Source of the DNA: Lepidostoma basale
Taxonomy: Eukaryota; Arthropoda; Insecta; Trichoptera; Lepidostomatidae
Reading direction: 5' to 3'
Length of the DNA stretch: 64,000 bases
NCBI GenBank assembly: GCA_022606425.2
Contig: JAHDVF020000211.1
Coordinates: forward strand, 4,402,001 to 4,466,000
Shown: positions 30,059-40,845 of the stretch, one piece after another
Position numbering within the stretch: position 1 is the first letter of the stretch
Layout: each line of letters opens with the position of its first letter
Notes under the pieces: generated by a model
What the model was told of the DNA's origin: nothing
Databases searched by the model: none
The model's input: only the letters and a program-made list of their open reading frames with translations
Program-made: the position numbers and the translations under genes

Positions 30059-30520
30059 GTCTATACTGTTAATTTTTCTAATCATTTATATTTGTGAAAG
30101 CATGTAATTGGCCTTATTTTATAGTTTTTGCGTGTTTTTATATATGTATTATTGATGTTTTTTACCCTAAATAAATAAATAAATTTTATAAAAGTTATCA
30201 AAATTATTTAATGTCATATCTTCTACATTGAATAACCTAACACCCTTTCCTATGTGAAGGAATCGGGTAATGCTTCTCAAGTTTCTGGGTTGGGAGTGCA
30301 AATGATATTCAATTCACGTCTTCCATTGCATTACACATGCCGGTGTTGGGTGTGGACGGAAAACATGTCTACCGCAATTTTCTGTTGCATTTCCAACTTC
30401 CCACAAAACCGCGAATGATCAACATAAATACTAAAGTATGTGTTAACAATATATACGGAACAAGAAAAAGAAGATAAAATAATAAGAAAAAGGATCACAG
30501 CGGCCAACAAAACATACTTT
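30059..30520. other. No feature recognised
   Basis: Mixed AT-rich sequence. Confidence 0.3.
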
Positions 30521-30524
30521 TCAT

Positions 30525-30875
30525 TGCTCTCTCTCTCTCTGGTTTCAATCCTGGGTTTGGTTTGCAGCAATTTCCTCTATTCTTCTCTTCCATTCTTCCC
30601 TGTCTTGTGCGGCTCTTTTGAAATCTGCATATGATGAGCAGCGCACGTCCCCTAGAGTTTGTCCCCTCGGTCATACCCTCCATTATGGTATGCAAGAGGC
30701 CTTCTTGTCGTATTACATGGCCGATCCATCTTGCACGCCTTTCGGACAAGGTCCTGAGCAGGTGCCTTCCTCCTTCCATTCTTTGGAGAACCTCCTCATT
30801 CGTGATGTGGTCTCTCCAGGAAATTCTTTATAGTATTCTATAGGACCACATCTCAAAAGCCTCTATTCTCCGTTT
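30525..30875 (-). pseudogene. LINE family D C-terminus (minus)
   Basis: Frames read RRIEAFEMWSYRIL, ISWRDHITNEEVLQRMEGG, then SERRARWIGHVIRQEGLLHT and NRGNCCKPNPGLKP. This is a conserved non-LTR ORF end (W.DH.TNEEVL..M, RARWIGH..R). Its last coding stretch, ATTGCTGCAAACCAAACCCA and the following GGATTGAAAC, is shared with the SINE tail at 33817. Confidence 0.7.
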
Positions 30876-30924
30876 ATCTCTTTCGGATCGGCATTGCTAC
30901 CGATATTTAAGTCTCGCAACGTCA

Positions 30925-31140
30925 ATAGAATGACAAAAATCACGCTATACAAGACCGTAATACGGATAGTATTGGCGTATGGCTGCGAGGCTCTTTGACG
31001 GTAAAAATGGCGGAACTGCTGGACACCTTCGAAAGAAAGGTGCTGCGATGAATTTGTGGACCCGTAGGAGGAGAGCAATGGCGTATTCGACGCAAAGATG
31101 AGCTGTATTCCATGTACCAGGCCCACAACATCGTTTTATG
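30925..31140 (+). pseudogene. LINE fragment (plus)
   Basis: Frames give MTKITLYKTVIRIVLAYGCE, then VKMAELLDTFERKVLRRICG-like residues and QWRIRRKDELYSMY. This is the segment between the RT palm and the ORF end of RTE-like LINEs, with at least two frameshifts. Confidence 0.6.
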
Positions 31141-31189
31141 AACTAGTTAAAAATAAACATATTTAGAATGAGTGCTGCATCCAACGCAG

Positions 31190-31690
31190 TCGATCAACCC
31201 TTCTTATCAGGAAAGGATAGTTTGAAAAGGTGCGTTTTGAGTCTCGATCGAAACTCTGACTGATTCTCAATGCACTTAAGGTCTGCTGAAAGATTGTTCC
31301 AGGCTGAAAGGCCGGCTACCGCGAAGGCTCGGTCGCCAAAGTTTGTGCTAAGACAGCGTTTTGGCACAGTCAATCTACTGATCGCAGAAGTCTTAGCTGA
31401 TCGCAATGTAGACTGTCTGGCATTCAGGTTTTCGTTGATGCAGAGTTCAGATATATAAGCTGGTGCCATACCATGCAACGCCTTGAAGACCGTCTAGCAG
31501 AGCTTGTATTGTATCCTTTCTGGATATTTCAGCCAGTAGAGCTCCTCAAGATGCTGTGTTATGTGACAACTCTGCGGCACACCTCTTATCAGTCGTGCTG
31601 CTGCGTTGAATGCAGACTGGAGTTTATTAGTTTTGCTGTTTGGGGATATTGGCGTAGACTCCATTGCAGTAATCTAGTTCTATGTGTATG
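31190..31690 (-). pseudogene. CR1-like LINE, RT end to C-terminus (minus)
   Basis: The right part in broken frames gives RGVPQSCHITQHLEEL and a W-(L/K)-x-PERIQYK block. The open frame 31194-31478 then reads HGMAPAYISELCINENLN, FGDRAFAVAGLSAWNNLS and FRSRLKTHLFKLSF. This order is the conserved end of CR1/L2-type ORFs. A second copy is at 49790-50040. Confidence 0.7.
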
Positions 31691-32540
31691 GTATTAAGTA
31701 TCGCCAGTTAACGTAAGTCCCGCTTGGACGGGGGGCGGGCTTAGGGGGTTGTATGAGCGAAGCTGACGAAAGTGCGTCGCTGCGACCAATAACAGCTTCG
31801 GGTAAGCGGGGGGTTATCTTCTGTCTTTATTTAACTTTATGTTTGTTCAATTGTTTATGTATTAACAACCACTGTTTGTTACCCTACAATAAATAATATT
31901 GTGAATGGTATTGGCTTTGATTACCACAGATTCCAGTCCTCACGTAATCAACGGGAGATTAAATAATGATTTGCAAACTTTTTGATATTTTCGTTTTCAA
32001 TTGCTTTTTTAAAGATTAATGCACCTGTCGCCAAGCCGCCACTGCTGCACGCTGCGTTCATAGTAATCCAACTACACCAGCGGTCTTTTACTCCAATAGA
32101 GTATTGCTGTGAACAGGTACAACGGCGGCTCCCGCGCACGTAGCTACTCATATTTTCCTCGTACATACGTGTGCAGTTGCGATATTCCGGCAAACGTTCT
32201 GTTTACTTTATCTTAACGGAATAAAATGCGAGACGTAGCAGTAAAATAGCCGTTTGTTAACGGTTTATTCACTTTTACGATGCTGTTCATTCGTAGGTGA
32301 ATAAAGGCGAAATATGTTCATGTTTTAGTGTGCACGGGTGCTCTTGTCTTTGAATGTGAGAAAACTGTCATTCGGGTAAAGTTCTAAGGGCGCGAAGACT
32401 ATTCGTATATTACCATCAAATAAACATCACCACGGCAAAGGGGGATTATTTTTTTAGTCTCTTTTATGAATTTTATTTTCTTTGTTTACATTACAAACAA
32501 AAAACGATACACAGAAAGAGCCTCACATAAATGTCTCTGT
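31691..32540. other. Low-repeat island
   Basis: Two GC-richer patches (31715-31815 with GGACGGGGGGCGGGC and a CCAATAA word; 32010-32170) lie in non-repetitive sequence. The 81-codon minus frame at 31948-32193 is cysteine-containing (RRCTCSQQY, DRWCSW), matches no family I recognise and is left uncalled. Confidence 0.35.
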
Positions 32541-32694
32541 GGGTTGAAAGTTTATTTAAAAAAATTCAAAATTATAGTAATATAATTTTTGCGCCTGGGG
32601 AGAAGGCAAACGAACTAGCACATATAATTAAAATAATCGACAAAATTAAATTCACTAGTTATAATATCACGATTTATTTTTATTCACTGAGATT

Positions 32695-32740
32695 GTCGTG
32701 ACAGTTCTTTCGCCAACCGATGTTGGCATCATCGGGTGTT
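32695..32740 (-). repeat. Near-intact hammerhead-like motif
   Basis: Minus strand: CCGATGA (C for U at position 4), strong stem II GCCAACATCGGTTGGC, GAAA, then GAACTGTC. Stem III is not the usual palindrome. Confidence 0.45.
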
Positions 32741-32799
32741 AAAAAAAAGTTTAATATATATAAAAATAAACTGAGTTCGATTTAAAATTGATGGAAGCG

Positions 32800-32965
32800 T
32801 ATTTTTTTAATCGCATATTCTACCTTGCAATGGGATGAACCCACTGGGATCAACAACCCACCAAATCACCTTCCAACAATATTTCCATCAGACGTAAGAG
32901 GAATAGCCACATGAGCTGAACCTCTGTAAGGCAAAAGATCCAAGTCCAAGTCCAAGTAATAAAAC
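32800..32965 (-). mobile_element. hAT-like MITE, inner part
   Basis: AACAACCCACCAAATCACCT, then CATCAGACGTAAGAGGAATA and TGAACCTCTGTAAGG match the complement of 61485-61560 inside the complete MITE at 61420-61661. The ends are lost. Confidence 0.6.
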
Positions 32966-33235
32966 ATAATTAATTTATTTTGATATTAGTTATTGAATAC
33001 ATTCCTTCTAGGAAGTTGTAGGGGAGGTTATTTCCGATTAATAATGTCATGAAAGGTATTATGCAAAAGATAACCAATTTTGAGATAAAACGAATTTAAG
33101 TATTTTTTAATTCATCGAGGATAGGTGTCATCAAACTTTTATTGAAAGCAAAAAATATGTAGATTTTTTTTAAATAATCTGCACGAAATTTATAAGTGAT
33201 TACTTTTTTTAATCATTAACCAATAACCCTGTATA
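32966..33235. other. AT-rich spacer
   Basis: Nothing supported. Confidence 0.3.
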
Positions 33236-33240
33236 TTAGA

Positions 33241-33370
33241 TGGAATGACATGTTTTGCCCTTCTAAGGCATTATCAAAAAAGCATTTGATAATGTCTTAG
33301 AAAGGCGAAACATGTCATTCTATCTAAAATATAATAAAACTTCTAGAAAACAGACGTTTTTATTCGTTTT
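33241..33370. repeat. Inverted pair of TTGATAA-type hammerhead-like units
   Basis: The minus-strand unit (core 33277-33271) and plus-strand unit (core 33296-33302) face each other. Each has TTGATAA, stem II, GCGAAACATGTCATTC (the left one GCAAAACATGTC). The right unit continues into ACTTCTAGAAAACAGACG. A very similar pair is at 45040-45190. Confidence 0.65.
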
Positions 33371-33815
33371 CATAATTTAATATGGATTTTTACATCATTG
33401 TTCAAGAACAATAAATTATTTGATTTTTAATTAGCGTACAATAAAATTTAAACGCTTAAAATACATTTTTTAGTATAATATTATAATAATTCCTTACATA
33501 TTTGATCTTATTCGAATGACATTTGACCTTATTAATTATTTTTAATGATGTTAAACTCTGTATAAAGCATTTAATACTGATGAAATCGTCAGTTTTCTAG
33601 AAGTTTATTAACGCTTATCGAGTGACATGAATTTCCTTCTTATGTCATTTTACTGCATTTAATAATGCCATAGAAACGCCAAACATTCACTATCTTTAAA
33701 AAAGTGCCAAATATCAAAAATGAGTTTTTGATCCCAATTGGTGTTAACGTCAATGTTTGAAATCTTCAGTAAATTTATATTGTAGGCTTCTTTGCGTATC
33801 ACAAAGACGTGATTT
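33371..33815. other. AT-rich with short hammerhead-like scraps
   Basis: Words such as AGTTTTCTAGAAG near 33592 and a decayed CATTTAATAATGCC near 33655 are remnants of the same repeat. Nothing else. Confidence 0.3.
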
Positions 33816-33816
33816 C

Positions 33817-34125
33817 TCAATGTTCAATCCAAGGGATTGATTTGCAGCAATGTGTAACATTTTTGCTAGTTCTAGGGTCTTTAATGTGGTAGTTTCCCGA
33901 TGCTTTCCTCATTTTTGAATACAGCAGGTTATTTGAACCCAATTGCTGTATACAACTCTTTAGCTATTGATTTTCATGATATGTGACAGGTAGCTAATTT
34001 ATCGAAATTTTATTGTCGCGTTAATACTACACCAAACAAAAGACAGTGTGACAATCACACTGCCATCGCCGGGAATCAATCCCGGAACCTTCGGTGTGGC
34101 GGTAAGAGCTCTTGCCAATCTGACT
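33817..34125 (-). mobile_element. tRNA-derived SINE, full length (minus)
   Basis: On the minus strand: decayed A box near 34115, B box GGTTCCGGGATTGATTCCC (34093-34075), the common body (GACAATAAAAT, AGCTACCTGTCACAT), and the 3' region AAACTACCACATTAAAGACC ending CATTGCTGCAAATCAAT and CCCTTGGATTGAAC. About 310 bp. The 3' end matches the LINE at 30525-30875. Confidence 0.75.
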
Positions 34126-34195
34126 CAAATACTAAAAAATCGCAAAGAGTGTTGAAATGTATTAAACTATATTTTGACGTAACTACCCATAATAT

Positions 34196-34586
34196 GGATT
34201 GATTGTATCTCAATAGAGACGAAGATGTAAATTGTTTTTTGGAAACAGAATATGGTGGTCGAGGCGTTTACAGGACTTATGACCTGTCATTGGTTGGGTT
34301 AAGCGCACGCTTTATGTTAGATAGATAGTTATAATAGATGGCGCTAGTGTAGATTGAACTAATAACATGTGAAGTGTGGTGCAACATAGTAGCATATATA
34401 CAACTTCCAAAAACTTGTCAGACGTGGTGTGTTCGTAAGAAGGGCGGAATGGAGAATGTTGTTAACATAAAGCGATCGCTTAACCCAACCAATGACAGGT
34501 CATAAGTCCTGTAAACGCCTCGACCACCATATTCTGTTTCCAAAAAACAATTTACGTCTTTGTCTCTATTGAGATACTATCAATCC
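34196..34586. mobile_element. MITE with ~123-bp terminal inverted repeats
   Basis: Arms 34196-34319 and 34464-34586 are inverted copies with only a few differences, starting GGATTGAT(T/A)GTATCTCAAT and reaching TTTATGTTA. The ~145-bp centre has no coding frame. The near identity of the arms suggests a recent insertion. No clear target duplication was found. Confidence 0.8.
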
Positions 34587-35230
34587 TTAAAAATGATTAA
34601 CCCACAATGGGTAAAATCCAGTATTTTGCTACAAATATTGGTAACATTCAAGAAAAAATACCTATAATATGATCTACGAGTTTATCTATGAACGGAATCT
34701 CTTCAAAGTTTCCGAATTATGTTCCTTAATGCTAACGCCAGCAAAATTGATGATTTTTTAAAGCGAGCCAATTACCATTCACATTGATATTTCGTACGCT
34801 AGATTAAATTATCGGTCTAGAACATAACCTATAATTCCGTATTTCCCGCGAACACTCCAAACATCAGCCGTTGTCCGTGCTAATAGTTGTATGGCGCGCA
34901 CACACACACGCAGGCACACACACACACCCGCACACACACGGACGACTGGCCACGCCCCCACCCCCGCTCGGCCAATCGTAGCCCTTTAGACTCCGCCGAA
35001 CACCCTCACACTACACCATGCATATTGATCTGCGGCGGACACCCCTATGAGCGTTTGGATGTATGTGCTTTGGTACGGCGGCACCGGGTGCTCGCCAAAT
35101 TTGTATCCCATATCCTCACACGTATTTCTAAATTGTGTATATCAACCATTGCTACAGAAAAGTAACACAAATTTTTGCCTTTTTCCCATTTTAAATCCTC
35201 CCAACATATTGTAAGAATACATCACCACGA
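34587..35230. other. Low-repeat island with (CA)n run
   Basis: A (CA)n-rich run at 34894-34940 lies within balanced-composition sequence (34740-35200). The 92-codon frame over it is made of the CA repeat (HTHTQAHTHT) and is not called. Confidence 0.4.
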
Positions 35231-35234
35231 TGGC

Positions 35235-35727
35235 AGTGCACGATGTCTAGTGCCGGCCCTTATGTATGAAAGTGAAGCTTGAAGTTGGCAGAAGAAGGAT
35301 GAAAGTATGATAAATGCCGCAGAAATGAGGTCACTAAGAACAATACGCGGAAAAACAATGTATGGTGGAATATCTAAGGATGAAGTAAGAAAGGAATGTA
35401 AAGCGGATGAATGCGTGATAAATAAATTTAAGAAAGGGTCACTAAGATGGTTTGGAGATATGGAACGAATGGATTAGGGAAGAATGATTAAAAAGATATA
35501 TACAAGTTGTGTGAATGGAAAAAGAAGTCGAGGAAGGGCAAAGGAAGGAACGAATTAATCAATTAGTGAAAGACAGCCATGTTCGAAGTAAGAACAATCG
35601 ACGAGCGTGCATGTCACGATGTGTGAATGTAGAAGATGCGCGAGAGTTAAATCAGGATAGAACAGTGTAGCGATCCATCCTCTCTACCTACCGCTTTGGG
35701 GAAACGGCGTGATGGTTAGTTAGTTAA
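35235..35727 (+). pseudogene. LINE family A C-terminus
   Basis: From the AVHDV..PALMYESEA segment (35230) through NAAEMRSLRTIRGKTMYGG, KKGSLRWFGDMERMD and a (K/R)GRAKEGTN block to GGCGTGATGGTTAGTTAGTT. Several stops and frameshifts. Confidence 0.7.
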
Positions 35728-35749
35728 TACATCATGTATATATTTGTGA

Positions 35750-35998
35750 GGCTGAGGATATTATAAAATGGAGAAGACAGCGAAGAAAGAACTAGTACGG
35801 TCATGTCCAATGAATGGACACCTCCAGACTCTCCTATATTGCACTACATAATCAGCCTCACGAGACTCGTCCTCGTGAAAGAGCTCCTCAAAGATGGAAG
35901 GACACCTGAGAATCCACCTCACAGGAGGAGCAACCCTTTAGGTAACATACCACATACGAGTAGGTCTACAGCAAGGATGAAGAAGTAGAAGGTCTTCT
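35750..35998 (+). pseudogene. LINE family B-like C-terminus
   Basis: Frames give a KWRRQRRKN segment, then SRLVLVKELLKDGR and HLTGGATL-like residues, followed by a GATGAAGAAGTAGAAG tail. Strongly decayed. Confidence 0.5.
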
Positions 35999-36724
35999 GA
36001 TTACAAATGTATATGGTTTTACGTACACTCAAATAGCTTATACCATATATATTTAAATATTTATATTTATTCGTGAAACAGACTCGAAATTATGCCCGAA
36101 ATACGCATATTTATCGAATTGGTTTATACAAATAACTAAATAAATGTAGGATAAAAAATACAGAAATAATATTTCTATCAAACATCTTTTTGTTATTTTC
36201 CATATTGAGCCTATTATGGATCATCTTTAAATAATTTATTTCAAGAACAAATTTTTTTTTATTATTCTAATCACTATGTATTATAATAAAGTAGATGAAT
36301 CCATTTAAAAAAATTCACTATAAAAGCCGTTTTAACATTTAATTTTTTTTAAACACAATAAAATCATGTCGGAATATTAACTAGGAGGTTATTTTAATGA
36401 TTATAATTAAACAAATAACAAACATTCACAAAAACTCAATTTTATAGGAAACTTATCCTTTTGGACGCATTAATGCATAGCAAATAACACGCTCTAATTC
36501 TGTATTTTTATACTCGAAAAACACTTCTTAGATTATTTGATTTCATATCAGTCAAAAAATTCGTTAACTTTCATGATTTTAACCCAAATACATTCACATA
36601 TTCGTATATGGGATTGTTTGAATTTTATAGTCCATTAAAAAAACATATCTGAGCAAATAAATAGTTACTAATGATAATGATAACCTAACTTCTTAGTAGG
36701 TACCTACTTAGATAAATTATAGTT
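35999..36724. other. AT-rich, nothing supported
   Basis: No feature recognised. Confidence 0.35.
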
Positions 36725-37100
36725 AAAGTAATTTTTATTCAAAACTTGGGAGTGCTTTCGCGAACACCCTGCCAACCCGGCGCGGCCGGGCGCCTAGCCG
36801 CCACACAATATATCTACGGACCGGCCGCTCCAGCCCCCATACGCAACAACCGGCCGCCGCGTTCCATTCTCGAACAGGCGGGATAGCCGACTGCCTGTCT
36901 ATGACATGCGCCATTTTGGATTTGCGAGCTAACGTCGCTTTGGTCGTTTTGGCGCGCAAATTGGCAGGTAAATGGGAGAGGGTTATATTTGTATGCATAT
37001 ATATGTGCTTTGGTAAACTGAGGGTAGTTGTAGGATTTCTCTGTCCTCCTTTCACTGTTTTGGGGTTTTGGCGGTAAAGGGATGTATTCTGGTAAAATGC
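36725..37100. promoter_or_regulatory. CpG-rich island, possible promoter or first exon region
   Basis: About 36765-36960 holds dense CpG (CCCGGCGCGGCCGGGCGCC, CGGACCGGCCGC) and a GCGCCATTTTGG word of YY1/Pho type, in strong contrast to the AT-rich flanks. No repeat relation was found. No supported reading frame, so a promoter is only a guess. Confidence 0.35.
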
Positions 37101-37434
37101 TATAAATTATTTCGTTCCTTCAGATCGGTTTTCAATTTAAATGTTCGAATATCGATTGGGTATATTTGAATCGAATGTGGTTTTATCTACCAAGCGAACC
37201 AATTGATTTCCAAAAGATTTGGGTTTTTCGTGGTTGTATAAGTTTCTACATACTAATTTTTTTTTTTTATCTTCTTCTACTCAAATGTCTGTACCTTGGT
37301 CTAAACTAGAATTTTACTTAACGTGCTGATAATAAGAAATTTTTGTAAGAATTTGGGATGTGATTTCACATAAATGAACGACTTGTATATCTTATACTTA
37401 TTGAAAACGTATATTTTCTGGATGTTTTATTCTA

Positions 37435-37485
37435 CCTTAAAGGAACGACATGTTTCGTCCTGCTAGACATTATCAAATGTTACGA
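37435..37485 (-). repeat. Hammerhead-like repeat, TTGATAA subfamily
   Basis: Minus strand: TTGATAATGTC, loop, GGACGAAACATGTCGTTCC. GAAA and the palindrome ACATGT are intact; the first box is altered as in the rest of this subfamily. Confidence 0.45.
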
Positions 37486-38425
37486 GAATCAAAAACATAG
37501 CCGTGTATATAATATATCCGAACTAATGAAGTTGAATAGAATACTTAATGTAATTGACGTGGATAATATTGTTAATAATACAATAATTAAGGGGCAAGAG
37601 AAAATCTTGAGAAATATTTAAGTATTTTCTGGAAATAATTATATTATCGTGACTACATAGGTACGGGTATGTATAAAAATAATGTTAACATTGTTATATT
37701 ATAATTAATACATATCATTAGGTTAACCTATGAATATCAATAGGTTAATTTATTCCATCTGAAAGATACATATAACTATTGTTTTAGCTTAGATTGAAGT
37801 AAAGAAATCCAATTATTGTATAATAAATGAATAAAAATTTAAGTATTTTTAAATAAATTATGCAAATATTTTAAATTATTCAAATTACCTATATAATTGT
37901 AATCCTACAATTCTTCCCTTTCATCCGATATGGACTATCTCAGCCTAAATTAGTTTCTACCAGAAAACCCTAGTTACTTTTATTAATGGTAATTTCGTAC
38001 AAAAACTTTGGTTAGTTGTATGTACTCATAATACCTACGATTTTTCCCCTTCCAAACACGCAAATAAAATCGATTTGAATTATAAATTTGAAAAATAATT
38101 CAAATTTAGCACCTACACTAAATTATTAACACATTAAAAAGTACCTATTGTAATGAACTACGCTGGAAAAATATATTAAGAAAACCTTTCAAAACAGTCC
38201 CATGCAAACAATGTAATTTAAACCCGTAGCTTTAAAAGCAAAAATGTATATTATATAAGACATTAATAAAATTGTAAAAAAAAATACTTCGTTCCTGGGT
38301 AAGAAAATCTCTTATCGACCAAAAAATGCCATAGATCTTTTTTGCTAATAGATAAAAGTCTAAAAAAGTATTTATGTAAATGAAACATCGCAATAAACTA
38401 GCTACATCACCTGTCTTATCTAAAG
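37486..38425. other. AT-rich, nothing supported
   Basis: No feature recognised. Confidence 0.35.
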
Positions 38426-38429
38426 CATA

Positions 38430-38830
38430 CCTCACAATCGTGAGTGGGGATCAAAGGAGTTCTCCAAGGATAGAACAGGGGGAAGGGGGAGGCAAAGTAA
38501 GGTAAAGGATGCGAGGGGAAATAGGTGGAAGGTGGGTAGGTACCTAAAGTAAAACCCAGAGGACGAAAGGGGAGGTATAACAAAACCCGGGGGTGGGGGG
38601 ATGGTCTTGGAAACCTCCCACGTCAAACCCTAGTCGTGGAAATTATATTAAATTGCCCGTATCTGGCGCTAACACCCTACGTATGCGAATTTGGAACTGG
38701 GGACACCTACCTACCCTTCGCCGCTACCCTTCTTGCTCGGGCAGGGGGTGGGAGGAGGGAGTGGACGTGTACCAACAGCACCTGAGAAAGGAAAGCCGAT
38801 CCAAGCGAGATTGAAAATAAATAGCCCCAA
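38430..38830 (+). other. G/purine-rich strand-asymmetric stretch
   Basis: The plus strand carries long purine runs with G tracts (AGGGGGAAGGGGGAGG, CGGGGGTGGGGGGATGG, GCAGGGGGTGGGAGG). No gene is supported over it. Confidence 0.45.
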
Positions 38831-39570
38831 GGCGAGTGTGTTAAAGTAACAGGTAAGAATACTGAGTAGGTACCTACGTAGCTGATGATGGGTACTTACC
38901 CAATGGGTACCTACCTCTTCAGAAGCTGGATCCTATAAGTATAAAATATAAATTAAGACATTAAAATGTACCTAACTTCATTTTTACTCCAACGCGGCAA
39001 ATTATGAAATAGGAACCTACTTAATGTGTATCTACCTACATCAAACAATTATCTTACAAACAGAAAATATCCAGACTCAATGCGGCTCCATTGGATCTAA
39101 AAATCTAATAGTTTTCTTTTTATTTCATGTAGAAGAATAAAAACTTAACTCTTAATGCATCGAATTTAAAAATGTTCAATTTTCGTTTCAAAATTCGAAT
39201 AGAAAAACAAAAATCTCATTGGATATTGAAGTAATTTTTTCAATATTATTTTCTCAGATCTCTCGACTCCAAATAGATTCCGTTGAAAGTTAATGATAAT
39301 GGTTTTTGAAATCAGAACACGATTTCTAATTAGAACAAATATTCATATTTGAATATTTTTTATACACATACGGGGTTATGTAGTCCGTACTCATCCATTC
39401 TGAGTATGAAAATATTTCAAATCTTATTAAATTAATCAGACTATTGTAATAAAAATGAATTCTTTTAAACGAATATGCAGGAAAATCTTTATATTATAAA
39501 TTATGATAAAAACTTCGTTTAAAGGCTTCTAGTAGAGATTAAAGCGTTTTCAATAAATAATTAAAGGGTG
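38831..39570. other. AT-rich, nothing supported
   Basis: Words such as GTAGGTACCTAC recur at 38860-39050 but no ordered array is seen. Confidence 0.3.
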
Positions 39571-39574
39571 ACTT

Positions 39575-39795
39575 ATAGATTTAATAAGTGAGAAAAAAAG
39601 GATGGTGAAAGAACGGTAGATAAATTAAACATTAATAGTGTGATAACGCACGAATCAGAGAAAATATATATATAATATAACGACCAAATCAATCAAATGT
39701 TTCGGCCATGTCAAATGTAGATGAGGTTAAAGAAATGTATCAGAATAGAAAAGTTAGCGATTTATCCTCACTCCTTGCTCATTCCAAAATGCGTC
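39575..39795 (+). mobile_element. LINE family A remnant, very decayed
   Basis: GGATGGTGAAAGAACGGTAG, then CCAAATCAATCAAATGTTTC and AATGTAGATGAGG follow family A order at 12860-13040. Confidence 0.4.
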
Positions 39796-40735
39796 ATGAA
39801 AATACGAAAGATAATTAAAAATAAGAAAATATAAATACATAATACATATTCGCAGTGCCTATTTTTTAAATAATTAATTATCTAAAATTAAAGAACACAT
39901 TGAGAATTAAATTGGATATTCTCAATAATAACAAAATTACATTTTTTGGCAAAATATACGAATGCTACATTATTACCATCTATATTTTCGTTCTCAAACT
40001 AAAACAATACTTATTTTTCTTGGTTAAGCCCAATTGCAATGTATTAAAATGTTTTAAAGGAATGTCAATAGATGGCACTAAATAAAATTGATTTAAAATG
40101 ATACTACGCACTACTATACGAAATATGATTAAATTCAGTTAATTTCATTTCAATATTGTATTAAGCGAAGGCTTGATATTTGTGGGACGGAGACTTCCTT
40201 TGATGGAGGACGAAGTCGGATTCAATGACTTTGTTTACAGTATCTTGCGGCCACAAAATCAACTCTATTTTTTGATCAAGGCTACATTGAGGAATGCCAG
40301 TTATTGTTGACCTTATAGATTACGATCGGAGAACTCTCACTATTTCAGATAGAAAACTGTTCTCACAAAAATATAATACATTTATTTACAATATCTGCTT
40401 GGATGGCTCTGTTGGATAGTCTTTAGGGTGTTGCACATTATTAATTCATAAAATCGGCACTTGATAAATCATCAAATGTATTGTATTATTGGATGATGAT
40501 CTTTTTTTTATTTTTAAATCTCATTAGTATACAAATAAATCGAATATTTGAGTATTGAAATTAGCTCATTTATTTTCCAAAACACATCTACATATTTACG
40601 TGATTTATAAAATAAACATGTTTTTATTTTTCAAAATATTTTGCATATCACATGCTTAATAGAACACTGGCTTAACTCAAAAAAGCAAGGTTTGCTCAAT
40701 CTGACATGAGTCGATGTTTTAACAAAAACAGTCGA
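39796..40735. other. AT-rich, nothing supported
   Basis: A slightly less AT-rich patch at 40160-40270 has no coding sense. Confidence 0.3.
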
Positions 40736-40744
40736 AAAACACGT

Positions 40745-40845
40745 ACGAATGGATAGCGTTAACATTGTGAACGATTATCGTACGTACAAATGGATAGCGT
40801 TAACATTGTGAAAACGATGGATAGCGTTAACACAAGCCTCTGTCT
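40745..40845 (+). repeat. Short tandem repeat of GGATAGCGTTAACA
   Basis: ATGGATAGCGTTAACA occurs at 40749, 40790 and 40816, twice followed by TTGTGAA, with CGTACG and GTTAAC palindromes between. Confidence 0.6.

Noticed and set aside
31948..32193. 81-codon cysteine-containing minus-strand frame
   Set aside because: No recognisable family, no splice signals that extend it convincingly; kept only as a note in the island feature.
34887..35165. 92-codon open frame starting MYGAHTHTQAHTHT
   Set aside because: The frame is produced by a (CA)n microsatellite and has no family motif.
36735..37055. 106-codon minus-strand frame over the CpG-rich island
   Set aside because: Composition-driven: GC-rich DNA lacks stop codons. 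No recognisable domain or splice context.
36700..39050. Repeated GGTACCTACC words as proof of Lepidoptera
   Set aside because: Such words are common in several insect orders; too weak to assign an order.
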